In this document: piece after piece, positions 9,671 through 18,313 of the stretch
How positions within the stretch are numbered: the first letter of the stretch is position 1
Layout of the letters: every line of letters begins with the position of its first letter
Assembly (NCBI GenBank): GCA_945864145.1
Contig: CAMBAN010000015.1
Coordinates: 1 to 36,890, forward strand
Direction of reading: 5' to 3'
Origin: an uncultured Lachnospiraceae bacterium
GTDB taxonomy: Bacteria > Bacillota > Clostridia > Lachnospirales > Lachnospiraceae
Length of the DNA stretch: 36,890 bases
The notes under the pieces: generated by a model
Told to the model about the DNA's origin: nothing
Seen by the model: only the letters and a program-made list of their open reading frames with translations
The model's database searches: none
Program-made: the position numbers and the translations under genes

Positions 9671-11062
9671 CTACTCGGCACTTTCTTCGGCCATAGCCGC
9701 TTTTATCATGATCGCACATTCAACACGTTTTCTCTGGAGCTCACAACCAAGGTCATAAGCATCATTGATATTACCGTGGAAATTGTAAGAGTTTGCTGCG
9801 CAGCCCCCACTGCAATAAAACTTAGCAAAGCAATTCTTACACTTTTCTTTTGAATACACATTGCATGATTTAAATTCATCGCGAACCTTTGTATTTACAA
9901 TACCGGTGTCCACATTACCCATCAGGAATTCTTCCTGACCTACAAACTGATGACATGGATAAAAGTCTCCCCAAGGCGTCACAGCCAGATACTCAGTACC
10001 TGAGCCGCAGCCGGATAAGCGTTTGTATACGCAAGGACCGCCTTTTAAATCTATCATAAAATGGAAGAAATTAACACCTTTTCCTTCTTTTTGGCGTTTA
10101 ATCAATTCCACTGCCAGTTTGTCATACTCTGCAAGAATTGCAGGAATATCCTCTTCTCTTAACGCATATTCCTCTGTTTCCGGTGCAACAACAGGCTCTA
10201 CGGAAATCTGCTTAAATCCTAAATCTGCTAAATGCTTTACATCCTCCGCAAAATCCAGATTATGATGAGTAAAGGTTCCACGCACATAATAATTCATCTG
10301 GTTTCTGCTCTCTGCAACCTTTTGGAACTTAGGGATAATCTCATCATAGCTTCCCTGTCCGCCTCTGTGTGGTCTCATGTAATCATGAATTTCTTTACGT
10401 CCGTCCACACTCAATACGATATTTGCCATTTCCCTATTTGCAAATTCTAAAATGTCATCATTTAACAATACGCCATTGGTAGTTAATGTAAATCTGAATT
10501 TCTTATGATTTGGCTCCTCAAGACTTCTTCCATAAGCAACCAAATCCTTTACTACCTGCCAGTTCATCAATGGCTCGCCGCCAAAGAAATCCACTTCAAG
10601 ATTTACACGGCTTCCTGAATTCGCTACCAGAAAATCCAATGCTTTCTTACCAACCTCAAAGCTCATCAAGGCTCTTCTTCCATGATACTCACCTTCTTCT
10701 GCAAAACAATATTTGCAGGCAAGATTACAATCATGTGCAATATGTAAACAAAGCGCCTTTACTACTGTTTCCCTATTTTTAAAGGCATCAATACTCTTTT
10801 CGTAAATATCCTCTGAAAAGAGCATTTCTGCTTCTCTTAACTCTAAAATTTCATCAACAATTTCTTCTAAATCTGTCTGATTGTCAGCAAATTTGCTGTC
10901 CTTTGCAAGAGTACCAAGAATTTCCTCCTTGGAAGCCTTTTCCAAATGATTTTCAACAATCGCTGCTATTACATCATAAACAACCTCTTCCACAACGTGT
11001 ACAGAACCGCTATTGACATCTAACACGATGTTGAACCCGTTATTTTTGTACTGGTGTATCAA
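9671..11062 (-). CDS. scfB: SCIFF peptide maturase: six-Cys-in-forty-five ranthipeptide radical SAM/SPASM enzyme
   Basis: 463 aa; radical SAM CNLACKYC (CxxxCxxC), C-terminal SPASM cysteines (CHQF...CNVYSKEKCKNCFAKFYCSGGCAANSY), N-terminal RRE-like segment; TTG start at 11062. Encoded just downstream of the SCIFF precursor. Confidence 0.95.
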   Translation of the reverse strand: MIHQYKNNGFNIVLDVNSGSVHVVEEVVYDVIAAIVENHLEKASKEEILGTLAKDSKFADNQTDLEEIVDEILELREAEMLFSEDIYEKSIDAFKNRETVVKALCLHIAHDCNLACKYCFAEEGEYHGRRALMSFEVGKKALDFLVANSGSRVNLEVDFFGGEPLMNWQVVKDLVAYGRSLEEPNHKKFRFTLTTNGVLLNDDILEFANREMANIVLSVDGRKEIHDYMRPHRGGQGSYDEIIPKFQKVAESRNQMNYYVRGTFTHHNLDFAEDVKHLADLGFKQISVEPVVAPETEEYALREEDIPAILAEYDKLAVELIKRQKEGKGVNFFHFMIDLKGGPCVYKRLSGCGSGTEYLAVTPWGDFYPCHQFVGQEEFLMGNVDTGIVNTKVRDEFKSCNVYSKEKCKNCFAKFYCSGGCAANSYNFHGNINDAYDLGCELQRKRVECAIMIKAAMAEESAE

Positions 11063-11100
11063 TTCTTTTCTTTCCTTCCCATGATTAGCATACGTGCAAA

Positions 11101-11128
11101 AAGCAGCGACTCTTTATCATCGCTGCTT
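11101..11128 (-). terminator. Intercistronic terminator/attenuator-like hairpin between scfA and scfB
   Basis: Minus strand AAGCAGCGA-TGATAAAGAG-TCGCTGCTT followed by TTT: 9-bp perfect stem with a short T-tract. Confidence 0.6.
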
Positions 11129-11162
11129 ATCTCAATCATCTATTGCAACATCATATGCTAAA

Positions 11163-11306
11163 TTATTTTACCTGTTCGCAACTCTGATTTCCAACAGTGC
11201 AAGATGTCTTACAAGCTGACTGGCAAGATGTCTGGCATTCTCCACATCCACCTTTTTTCATAGACTCCTTATAATCTCTTGTGGTCAATGTTTTGATATG
11301 TTTCAT
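11163..11306 (-). CDS. scfA: SCIFF (six cysteines in forty-five) ranthipeptide precursor
   Basis: Read directly from the minus strand: MKHIKTLTTRDYKESMKKGGCGECQTSCQSACKTSCTVGNQSCEQVK* (47 aa, six Cys), preceded by AGGAGG. Too short for the supplied ORF track. Adjacent to scfB. Confidence 0.95.
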   Translation of the reverse strand: MKHIKTLTTRDYKESMKKGGCGECQTSCQSACKTSCTVGNQSCEQVK

Positions 11307-11363
11307 AACAAAAGCCTCCTAACATTATTGAGGTCAAAAAGACCTAATTTATATACTTTAAGT

Positions 11364-11372
11364 AGTATATCA
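11364..11372 (-). promoter_or_regulatory. Putative extended -10 promoter of scfA
   Basis: Minus strand TGATATACT (TGnTATACT) about 50 nt upstream of the scfA ATG; no good -35 seen. Confidence 0.5.
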
Positions 11373-11408
11373 TAGTTTTATCAACAAAAAAAGTACTTTT
11401 AAAAAAAA

Positions 11409-11777
11409 TTATGCAAGCATTCCTCCTAAAGTTGCACTGCCTATGCAAATTGCGGCTATCACAAGTGTTCTTCCCTCTTGCAGGAAAGAAATACTGTCAT
11501 ATTTGAAACAGGAAAAGATAATGAGCACAATCACATAGCATACCCCTGTAATGCATCCCTTTATATATTTCTTTTCCCGCTTTCTTCCGGAAAGAAAACC
11601 TCCCAAAAAACAGGAAAGAACATAGGTTATGGTTATTCCTACCCGAATACCCTGTTGAGGTATATGTAACTGATATGTAAAAAAGGCCAGCAGCAATATG
11701 CACAGCGTTGTTACCAAAAAAGACATCAGCATACCAAAAACCGTAAAAAAAAGGTTTTCTGTTAATTTTTCTTTCAT
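11409..11777 (-). CDS. TIGR04086-like four-helix membrane protein
   Basis: About 122 aa (ORF opens at 11789) with four hydrophobic segments and LSCFLGGFLSGRKREKKYIKG; size, topology and position beside the SCIFF/secDF genes fit TIGR04086. Confidence 0.7.
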   Translation of the reverse strand: MKEKLTENLFFTVFGMLMSFLVTTLCILLLAFFTYQLHIPQQGIRVGITITYVLSCFLGGFLSGRKREKKYIKGCITGVCYVIVLIIFSCFKYDSISFLQEGRTLVIAAICIGSATLGGMLA

Positions 11778-11798
11778 AATTTGAACCACGCCTTTCTA

Positions 11799-11827
11799 TT
11801 GTATTTTTTTTCTAATACTGATATAAT
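11799..11827 (+). promoter_or_regulatory. Sigma-A-like promoter for the CNNM/CBS gene
   Basis: TTGTAT (11799-11804), 17-bp spacer, TATAAT (11822-11827). Confidence 0.7.
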
Positions 11828-11901
11828 CTATGCAACTGCTCTTTGTGTTATGAATAGATAGCCAAAGAGCCTAATACTATTTATTAAGGAGTGATTATAA
11901 C

Positions 11902-13221
11902 TTGGATACCTCTGGTGTCATACAACTTTGTGTTTTAGTAGTTCTTTTGTTTCTATCTGCTTTCTTCTCGTCTGCAGAGACAGCACTTACCACGCTTAGC
12001 CCGATTAAGGTACGTTCCTGGGTAGAAGAAAATCCTACAAAAAGGGTTCTTACCCTTCAAAAAATTTTGGATAACCGCAATAAGCTGATTAGTGCCATTT
12101 TAATAGGTAATAATATCGTAAATATCAGTGCTTCTTCCCTGACAACATCTCTTGTTATCAGCGTTTGGGGAAATGCCGCTGTTGGTGTTGCTACCGGTGT
12201 TCTTACCTTGTTCGTTCTTCTTTTCGGTGAAATAATTCCAAAAACCTGGGCTATGTGTAATAATGAAAAACTTTCACTGGCTTATGCAAAAGTAATTTAT
12301 CTGTTGATGCAGGTTTTAACGCCCGTTATTTACATAGTAAACTTAATTGCGGATTTCATTTTGCGTCTGTTACATATTGATTCATCTAAAAAAACAGCCA
12401 TGACTGAAACCGAACTGAAAACATATGTAGATGTCAGTCATGAGGACGGTGTTATCGAGCAGGAAGAAAAGAATATTATTTATAATGTATTTGATTTTAG
12501 TGACTCTGTTGCAAAAGATATCATGATTCCCCGTATCGATATGACAACGATTGACGTGGATGCAAGCTATCAGGATGCTTTAAACCTTTTCAAAGAGTCT
12601 ATGTATACAAGAATACCTGTTTATGAAAATGAAATCGACAACGTCATTGGTATTATCAACATCAAGGATTTTCTTTTAGTACCTAATAAGAGGCTTTTTA
12701 AAATTCGTGATATCATGCGTGAAGCACATTATACCTATGAGTTTAAAAAGACTGCAGATCTTTTATTGGAAATGCGTAACATTGCTGCTAATGTCTCTTT
12801 GGTACTAAACGAATATGGTGCTACGGTAGGAATGATTACCATGGAAGACCTGTTAGAAGAAATTGTTGGTGAAATCCGTGATGAATATGATGAGGATGAA
12901 GAAGACCTTATTCAGGAAATTGACGAGCGCACCTATTTAGTAGATGCCAGTATGAAGCTTTCCGATATCAATGATGCATTAGGAACAGAGTTTACTTCTG
13001 AAAATTATGATTCCATCGGTGGTATCATCATTGAAATGCTCGATCGTTTTCCATCGGAAAATGAACAGGTTGCAACAGATTCCAACATTGTACTAACAGC
13101 CGCAGAAGTTATTCAAAACCGTATTGAAAAGGTAAAGATTGAATTGCCCGAGCAGGACGATACCGAAGAGTCGGAAGACACTCCGGAAACTGACAGTAGT
13201 GTCACAGAAGTTAAAGAATAA
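11902..13221 (+). CDS. CNNM/CorC-family (hemolysin-like) transmembrane protein with CBS pair and CorC/HlyC domain
   Basis: 439 aa, TTG start; N-terminal DUF21 (FFSSAETALTTLSPIKV, NNIVNISASSL, GEIIPKTWA), CBS region (KDIMIPRIDMTTID), TMEDLLEEIVGEIRDEYDEDEED. Confidence 0.92.
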   Translation: MDTSGVIQLCVLVVLLFLSAFFSSAETALTTLSPIKVRSWVEENPTKRVLTLQKILDNRNKLISAILIGNNIVNISASSLTTSLVISVWGNAAVGVATGVLTLFVLLFGEIIPKTWAMCNNEKLSLAYAKVIYLLMQVLTPVIYIVNLIADFILRLLHIDSSKKTAMTETELKTYVDVSHEDGVIEQEEKNIIYNVFDFSDSVAKDIMIPRIDMTTIDVDASYQDALNLFKESMYTRIPVYENEIDNVIGIINIKDFLLVPNKRLFKIRDIMREAHYTYEFKKTADLLLEMRNIAANVSLVLNEYGATVGMITMEDLLEEIVGEIRDEYDEDEEDLIQEIDERTYLVDASMKLSDINDALGTEFTSENYDSIGGIIIEMLDRFPSENEQVATDSNIVLTAAEVIQNRIEKVKIELPEQDDTEESEDTPETDSSVTEVKE

Positions 13222-13249
13222 ACCAAGGGATTATTCCCTGATTAACAAT

Positions 13250-13298
13250 CGAGCAGTATACTTTGATAAACTCAAAATATACTGCTCGCATTTTTTTT
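13250..13298 (+). terminator. Rho-independent terminator of the CNNM/CBS gene
   Basis: CGAGCAGTATA ... TATACTGCTCG (11-bp stem) followed by CATTTTTTTT. Confidence 0.85.
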
Positions 13299-13333
13299 GC
13301 TGATACGTTTTTCATTTCTTCCATATTTGCAAT

Positions 13334-15655
13334 TTACAAATCAGCATAGAAATGGTAAGTATCCAAAATTTCTTTTGGAACATCTTCCGTTTCTTTTTGA
13401 ATGGCCTTGATTTTTAATTCAAATTCCTGTTTTTTCTTTAATGCCGTTCTCTGTCCTCTTGCCATAGCCACTTCATATGGTCTTTGTGCTGACAACTTAT
13501 CTCTTAAAGATTTTTCAAACGGGCAATAGGTTGCAAGTAATTCTCTTGCCACCTTATTCATCTTCATAGAGCCATTTGACTCATTTTTAATCCACGCCTC
13601 ATAATCAAGCAGAAAAATTTCCCTGGAATTATTTCTGCCCTTTTGAATTTGCAGCTTAAACTTTTCTCTTGCTTCATCGGAAAGCTCTCTATTTTTGCGA
13701 TAGAACTGAATATAATCCATATACTCTGAAGTCAATGACTTCACTTTGACATCATTCCACGCCATACCTTGAATACATCTACACAGCTCCCATCTGAAAC
13801 GGCCAAACATTTTAACAACCAAATCATCAATATTCGTACTGCATAAGATTGGGAAACAAAATCTTCCGGGTGTAGCTTTATTTTTTCCGCCAACCTCCTG
13901 CCACATAGAAGCATTGATACCAAAGATTGGGAATAAGATGACATCCGGATATACATTTTTCATAATCGTTTCATTGGTAATTTTAAGCTCTGTATTCGAA
14001 TAAATGACCTCTCGGTAAAAAACAGAATAATCAAGCTTTGCCCAATTTGCAATACTTTCATTGATACGTTTTTTCGTTACCAATATTTTATCCAGATAGC
14101 CAAAAATTGCTTCTTTATACAAAATAGGCATGTACGCAGTAGGCTGTCCATAAAGCGTTCTGGTATTTGCCTTCTGCATATTCATGACCTCATATTCCAC
14201 ACGTTTCTCAATATCATCCAGTAAACGCTTCTGCTCTTCTTCCGTGATGTCTCCTTGTTTTTTCAAGGTTCTTAAATTTTCTATGTAGTCCTCATCAAAC
14301 TCACTCTTTGATGGGTCTCTTCGCCTTTCTCTGATTTCATTTAACCATTCTACCATCGTAAATACCTGGCATGGTCCTTCATTCTTTTCCGGTTCAATAC
14401 CACATAAAAATGCAAGCTGTTCTTCATCCAAAAGTCTTTCATCTAGCATACCAAAATTTAAGAAAAGCTCTACCGCTTTCGGTAGTGTGTTTAAACTGTT
14501 ACAGCATTTTCTGTAACAATTCAAATAAAGATTAAATACAATTGGAGTAATTGCCTTCTTTGCTTTTTTAATATCATCCTCTACAGATAATCTGTCAGGT
14601 GCATTTACCAAGTACTCTACATTTGTCTTCAAAGTATTTTCCTCTTCCTCCGGCAACTGACCATACTTGATAACCTGATCCATAGAATTCTTTAAGGACA
14701 AAACAGCTCTCTTAATTGCAGCGTCCTTTTCTTCTTTCTTTTCTTTTTCAGATTCTGTCATTTCTGCAGAAATAATATTGGTTATTTTCTTCTTGAACGG
14801 CTCAGTATCTAATGGAGCCATACCTTGCATCTGTTTTTGCAGCTCCTCATATTGGAAAGAAACCTCTTCAAAAATGCCCTCTAAAAGCTCTCTCATTTCA
14901 TCAGGTACGAATCCTTTTCTTCGCATTTCCTGCCCTTGCACACAACAGTATTCAAACAAATTGTGACCCATACGAAGACCAAGCAGTGCAAGCATATCCT
15001 TGATATAATCTATCATCTGCTGACAGTCCTCCAAAAAGCTTTCTGCAAGAGCCGTGATTTCCAAAGTCTGATAGCTTACCATTTCTTCACTATATGAAAA
15101 GTACAGTTTATTCGCGCTTAAAGGTATTTTTGCAGCTTCTGTATAATACACCAGTTTATCTTCGCTTGCATCGGAAACAGCCTCATATGCTTTCAATTCT
15201 TCTATCTCATCTAAAGCAATCATTTGCAAACTGTTGTCACGACACACATCTTTATAACCATTGTATGCCTTTTTCGTAAAATGATAAATGCGATATGCTC
15301 TTTCACTCAAAGCTGTACGGATTTTAGAAAGCTCTGTAATATATTTAAACTGGGATGAAATCATAATAGCACGATAATCTGCATTTTTTGCGACAATTTC
15401 ATGTAACGACTCCTGTCCCTTACAAGGTAAAATATATACAACAGAATCATCCAATGCTGTATAGGTAGCTCTGTAAGATTCCTTATCCATATCATTTAAA
15501 GCCAAAAAAGAACCCTGTGGTCTGATAAGCTTCATCCATTCGTTCTGCATCATCACTTTCCCGGATAAAACAATACCAACCTGCCCTACCTCTTCACCTT
15601 GCTGAAAAACAATATCACCCTTTTTCACCGCATTTTTTCCATTTACCTTTAGCAT
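13334..15655 (-). CDS. Large protein with N-terminal cyclic-nucleotide-binding-like (Crp-type) domain and uncharacterised C-terminal region
   Basis: 773 aa; residues ~10-90 (KKGDIVFQQGEEVGQVGIVLSGKV...GSFLALNDMDKESYRATYTALDDSVVYILP) resemble a cNMP jelly roll; no recognisable HTH after it. C-terminal ~650 aa mostly soluble and helical, family not recognised. Confidence 0.7.
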   Translation of the reverse strand: MLKVNGKNAVKKGDIVFQQGEEVGQVGIVLSGKVMMQNEWMKLIRPQGSFLALNDMDKESYRATYTALDDSVVYILPCKGQESLHEIVAKNADYRAIMISSQFKYITELSKIRTALSERAYRIYHFTKKAYNGYKDVCRDNSLQMIALDEIEELKAYEAVSDASEDKLVYYTEAAKIPLSANKLYFSYSEEMVSYQTLEITALAESFLEDCQQMIDYIKDMLALLGLRMGHNLFEYCCVQGQEMRRKGFVPDEMRELLEGIFEEVSFQYEELQKQMQGMAPLDTEPFKKKITNIISAEMTESEKEKKEEKDAAIKRAVLSLKNSMDQVIKYGQLPEEEENTLKTNVEYLVNAPDRLSVEDDIKKAKKAITPIVFNLYLNCYRKCCNSLNTLPKAVELFLNFGMLDERLLDEEQLAFLCGIEPEKNEGPCQVFTMVEWLNEIRERRRDPSKSEFDEDYIENLRTLKKQGDITEEEQKRLLDDIEKRVEYEVMNMQKANTRTLYGQPTAYMPILYKEAIFGYLDKILVTKKRINESIANWAKLDYSVFYREVIYSNTELKITNETIMKNVYPDVILFPIFGINASMWQEVGGKNKATPGRFCFPILCSTNIDDLVVKMFGRFRWELCRCIQGMAWNDVKVKSLTSEYMDYIQFYRKNRELSDEAREKFKLQIQKGRNNSREIFLLDYEAWIKNESNGSMKMNKVARELLATYCPFEKSLRDKLSAQRPYEVAMARGQRTALKKKQEFELKIKAIQKETEDVPKEILDTYHFYADL

Positions 15656-16334
15656 AACATCCCTCCAATAACTGCAGACCTGTCAGTCTTTCTACCTCTT
15701 TTGGTATTTTGGTTTCTTCCTCTTTTACGCAAACACAAATCATATACTGCTCTATAGTATCTATATACTCTATTTTTGCATATTCTGATTGTCCACAATC
15801 ATAAATACGATTATTTTCTATTTCACATACTACCTCTGACAAAGGAATTGTTAATCCTGTTCCTGTCAGTTTTGTATAGCTTTCCTTTGCTGTCCATAAT
15901 TGATAAAACAGTTCTCTTCTATTTTGTATTTCCTCTTGTTGCAACTTTTGAACTTCTATTTGTGCAAAAAATCTTTCTGCCACTTTTTCACGATAATCTT
16001 TTATCTGTTCTATATCTACTCCGACTTCCTGACCATCCACTGCACACAAAATCCAATCTCCGGAATGAGATAAAGAAAAATGAAATTCTCCATCCTGCAC
16101 ATATGGTTTCCCATTTTTTTCTTCCTTTATCTCTAAAGATTCCCAATCTTCTTCTGTATATCCTCTTTGTAAATACCCATATCTCAATAAAAGACCAGCA
16201 CCAATACTTCTAAGCCGGTCTTCTTTGCGTTTTATTTGATTTATCCGCTGTCTTCGCTTGTAATCTAACAGTTGTGTCATTTTTTCAATATCAAATCTTT
16301 CAAGCTCATCTTTTCTTACAGCGTATATTCTCAT
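15615..16334 (-). CDS. Sfp-type 4'-phosphopantetheinyl transferase
   Basis: GVDIEQIKDYRE and LWTAKESYTKLTGTGL motifs; likely start MRIYAVRKDELERF at 16334 (ORF opens at 16391). Confidence 0.92.
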   Translation of the reverse strand: MRIYAVRKDELERFDIEKMTQLLDYKRRQRINQIKRKEDRLRSIGAGLLLRYGYLQRGYTEEDWESLEIKEEKNGKPYVQDGEFHFSLSHSGDWILCAVDGQEVGVDIEQIKDYREKVAERFFAQIEVQKLQQEEIQNRRELFYQLWTAKESYTKLTGTGLTIPLSEVVCEIENNRIYDCGQSEYAKIEYIDTIEQYMICVCVKEEETKIPKEVERLTGLQLLEGCYAKGKWKKCGEKG

Positions 16335-16367
16335 TTTGTTTTCCTTCTCTTTGCTTTCATCAGTAAT

Positions 16368-16390
16368 TGGGCAGGTAAAAAACCTGCCCA
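16368..16390. repeat. Perfect inverted repeat between mcp and the PPTase gene
   Basis: TGGGCAGGT-AAAAA-ACCTGCCCA: 9-bp stem, 5-nt loop; no T-tract after the stem. Confidence 0.6.
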
Positions 16391-16403
16391 TATCTCTTTT
16401 AGT

Positions 16404-18194
16404 TTAATACTTTCCGAAATCACCATCAAGAGAAATAATTGTTTCATTATCCTGGTAGTCCGATTCTCTATTATCATGCATAAAGTCATTGTCAAAGCCA
16501 CTTGACTGTGACTTACCTACTGCTAAGAGCTTATATTTTCCTACTGCATGTTGTAACTGACCTGCCAAAGCAGAAAGCTCTGCACTTGCAGCCGCACACT
16601 GTTGACTTGTTGCAGAATTTGTCTGTACAACATCTGCAATCTGTGTGATACCTGCATTTACCTGTCCAACAGAATTTGCCTGATTATCAGATGCCTTTGC
16701 AATATTGCTGACTAAGGTTGCAATATTTTCTACTGACTCTAAAATTTCTTCTAAAGCTGCTGCTGTTTCTACTGCAAGCTTAGAACCAACCTCTACCTTA
16801 CGAATAGAATCTTCAATCATTTCAGCAGAATCCTTTGCTGCTTCTGCCGATTTGCTTGCAAGGTTTCTTACCTCATCAGCTACTACTGCAAATCCTTTTC
16901 CATGAATACCTGCACGTGCCGCCTCCACAGAAGCATTCAAAGCAAGGATGTTGGTTTGGAAGGCAATATCATCAATGACCTTCATAATTTTTGAAATATT
17001 TTCAGAGGATTCATTGATATCCTTCATCGCTTTAATCATATTCTGCATCTGCTCATTGCCACGAATAGCACCTTCTTTTGTATTTTGTACTAATTCGTTT
17101 GCTGCATTTGCATCATCTGCGTTAATCTTTGCACCATTTGCAATTTCTTCTATGGATGCTGTAATCTCTTCAATCGCACTTGCCTGTTCCGTAGTTCCTT
17201 GTGCAAGAGAATTGCTGGCACTAGCCACTTCATTCGCGCCGGATGCCATTCTTGCTGCAGCATCTCGAATCACTGTCAAATTCTTATTATTATCACGCAC
17301 CATTTTAGCAATCGCTTTACCCATCACGTCTTTGTCGCTGTTTGGTATAATCGTCTGTGTCAAATCCCCCTCTGCCACTGTTTCTGCAACACGTGCCTGC
17401 GCACCAATATTTTTTACCATGATGCCAAAATCATCTAACAAATCTCCTAATTCATTATCATCTTTCTTGGTAGTATCCTGCTGGATATCTCCAACTGCCA
17501 TACCTTTTGCAATATTGGAAATTCTTAAAATCGGCTGTATAATTTTATTTTTAGCCACCTTCATGGTAGTGATGCTGAACAGAATAAAGAAGAAAATGGA
17601 TGTCCCGATAGTAAACATTCTGTAATTACGTATGGTTCTTGTTGTAGAAGTTCTTTCTTTTCCGGCAAAAATCATACCCACTACGCTTCCTGTACTGTCC
17701 TTAATCGGTCCGTAATAGCCATAGTAGTCTTCATCATTGATTTTTACATCTGTTGTGGAATATTCCAATCCATTATTGATAACCTGATTTACAATTTTCG
17801 TCTCTGCAGTTGTTCCCACAATACGCTGTCCGCTGGAATTCTTAATGGTGGTCACTCTTCTGGTATCACCCAGAAAAATAGTAATTTCCACATCATTCTG
17901 GCTTGCAATCTGATCCAGAAAATCTACATTTTGTGAAATATTAAAATCACCCTTATATAAGTCAGTTCCATCATAGGAAAAAGAACCACTGTCTATTTTA
18001 TTCAATGAATAACCTGTTGTTGAAACAATGGATCTCAAATTTTGAATCGCACGTGATTCCATAATATCCCCAATTGTCATATCAAAATAAATTGTAAGGA
18101 TTAAACAAACGCAAAAAATAGGAAAGCTTACTGTTAATGACTGTAATTTGTAAATACTCAGTCTCCCAAAAATATTCTTCTTTTGTTTTTCCAT
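16404..18194 (-). CDS. Methyl-accepting chemotaxis protein with extracellular Cache-like sensor domain
   Basis: Two TM segments flanking an extracytoplasmic domain, HAMP region ([21 protein letters not shown]), hairpin tip [39 protein letters not shown]. Likely start [12 protein letters not shown] at 18194. Confidence 0.96.
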   Translation of the reverse strand: MEKQKKNIFGRLSIYKLQSLTVSFPIFCVCLILTIYFDMTIGDIMESRAIQNLRSIVSTTGYSLNKIDSGSFSYDGTDLYKGDFNISQNVDFLDQIASQNDVEITIFLGDTRRVTTIKNSSGQRIVGTTAETKIVNQVINNGLEYSTTDVKINDEDYYGYYGPIKDSTGSVVGMIFAGKERTSTTRTIRNYRMFTIGTSIFFFILFSITTMKVAKNKIIQPILRISNIAKGMAVGDIQQDTTKKDDNELGDLLDDFGIMVKNIGAQARVAETVAEGDLTQTIIPNSDKDVMGKAIAKMVRDNNKNLTVIRDAAARMASGANEVASASNSLAQGTTEQASAIEEITASIEEIANGAKINADDANAANELVQNTKEGAIRGNEQMQNMIKAMKDINESSENISKIMKVIDDIAFQTNILALNASVEAARAGIHGKGFAVVADEVRNLASKSAEAAKDSAEMIEDSIRKVEVGSKLAVETAAALEEILESVENIATLVSNIAKASDNQANSVGQVNAGITQIADVVQTNSATSQQCAAASAELSALAGQLQHAVGKYKLLAVGKSQSSGFDNDFMHDNRESDYQDNETIISLDGDFGKY

Positions 18195-18238
18195 AGATAA
18201 CATCCTTTCACACAAAAATTCATTAACTACTATATAAT

Positions 18239-18267
18239 ATTTTAAGTTGTTTCTACTTTTAAGTCAA
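18239..18267 (-). promoter_or_regulatory. Sigma-A-like promoter of the mcp gene
   Basis: Minus strand TTGACT, 17-bp spacer, TAAAAT. Confidence 0.75.
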
Positions 18268-18313
18268 TACATTAAGTTGTCAGTTATTAAATCATTTTTG
18301 TGTAAATAGCATT

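Noticed and set aside
16368-16390. Hairpin in the mcp-PPTase gap as a strong terminator or attenuator
   Set aside because: Stem is perfect, but no T-tract follows on either strand; kept only as an inverted repeat of uncertain role.
16705-17625. Plus-strand ORFs of up to 225 aa antisense to the mcp gene
   Set aside because: They lie entirely opposite a well-supported chemotaxis receptor gene; their Ala/Ser-rich composition is the expected mirror of helical MCP coding sequence. No RBS or family signal seen.
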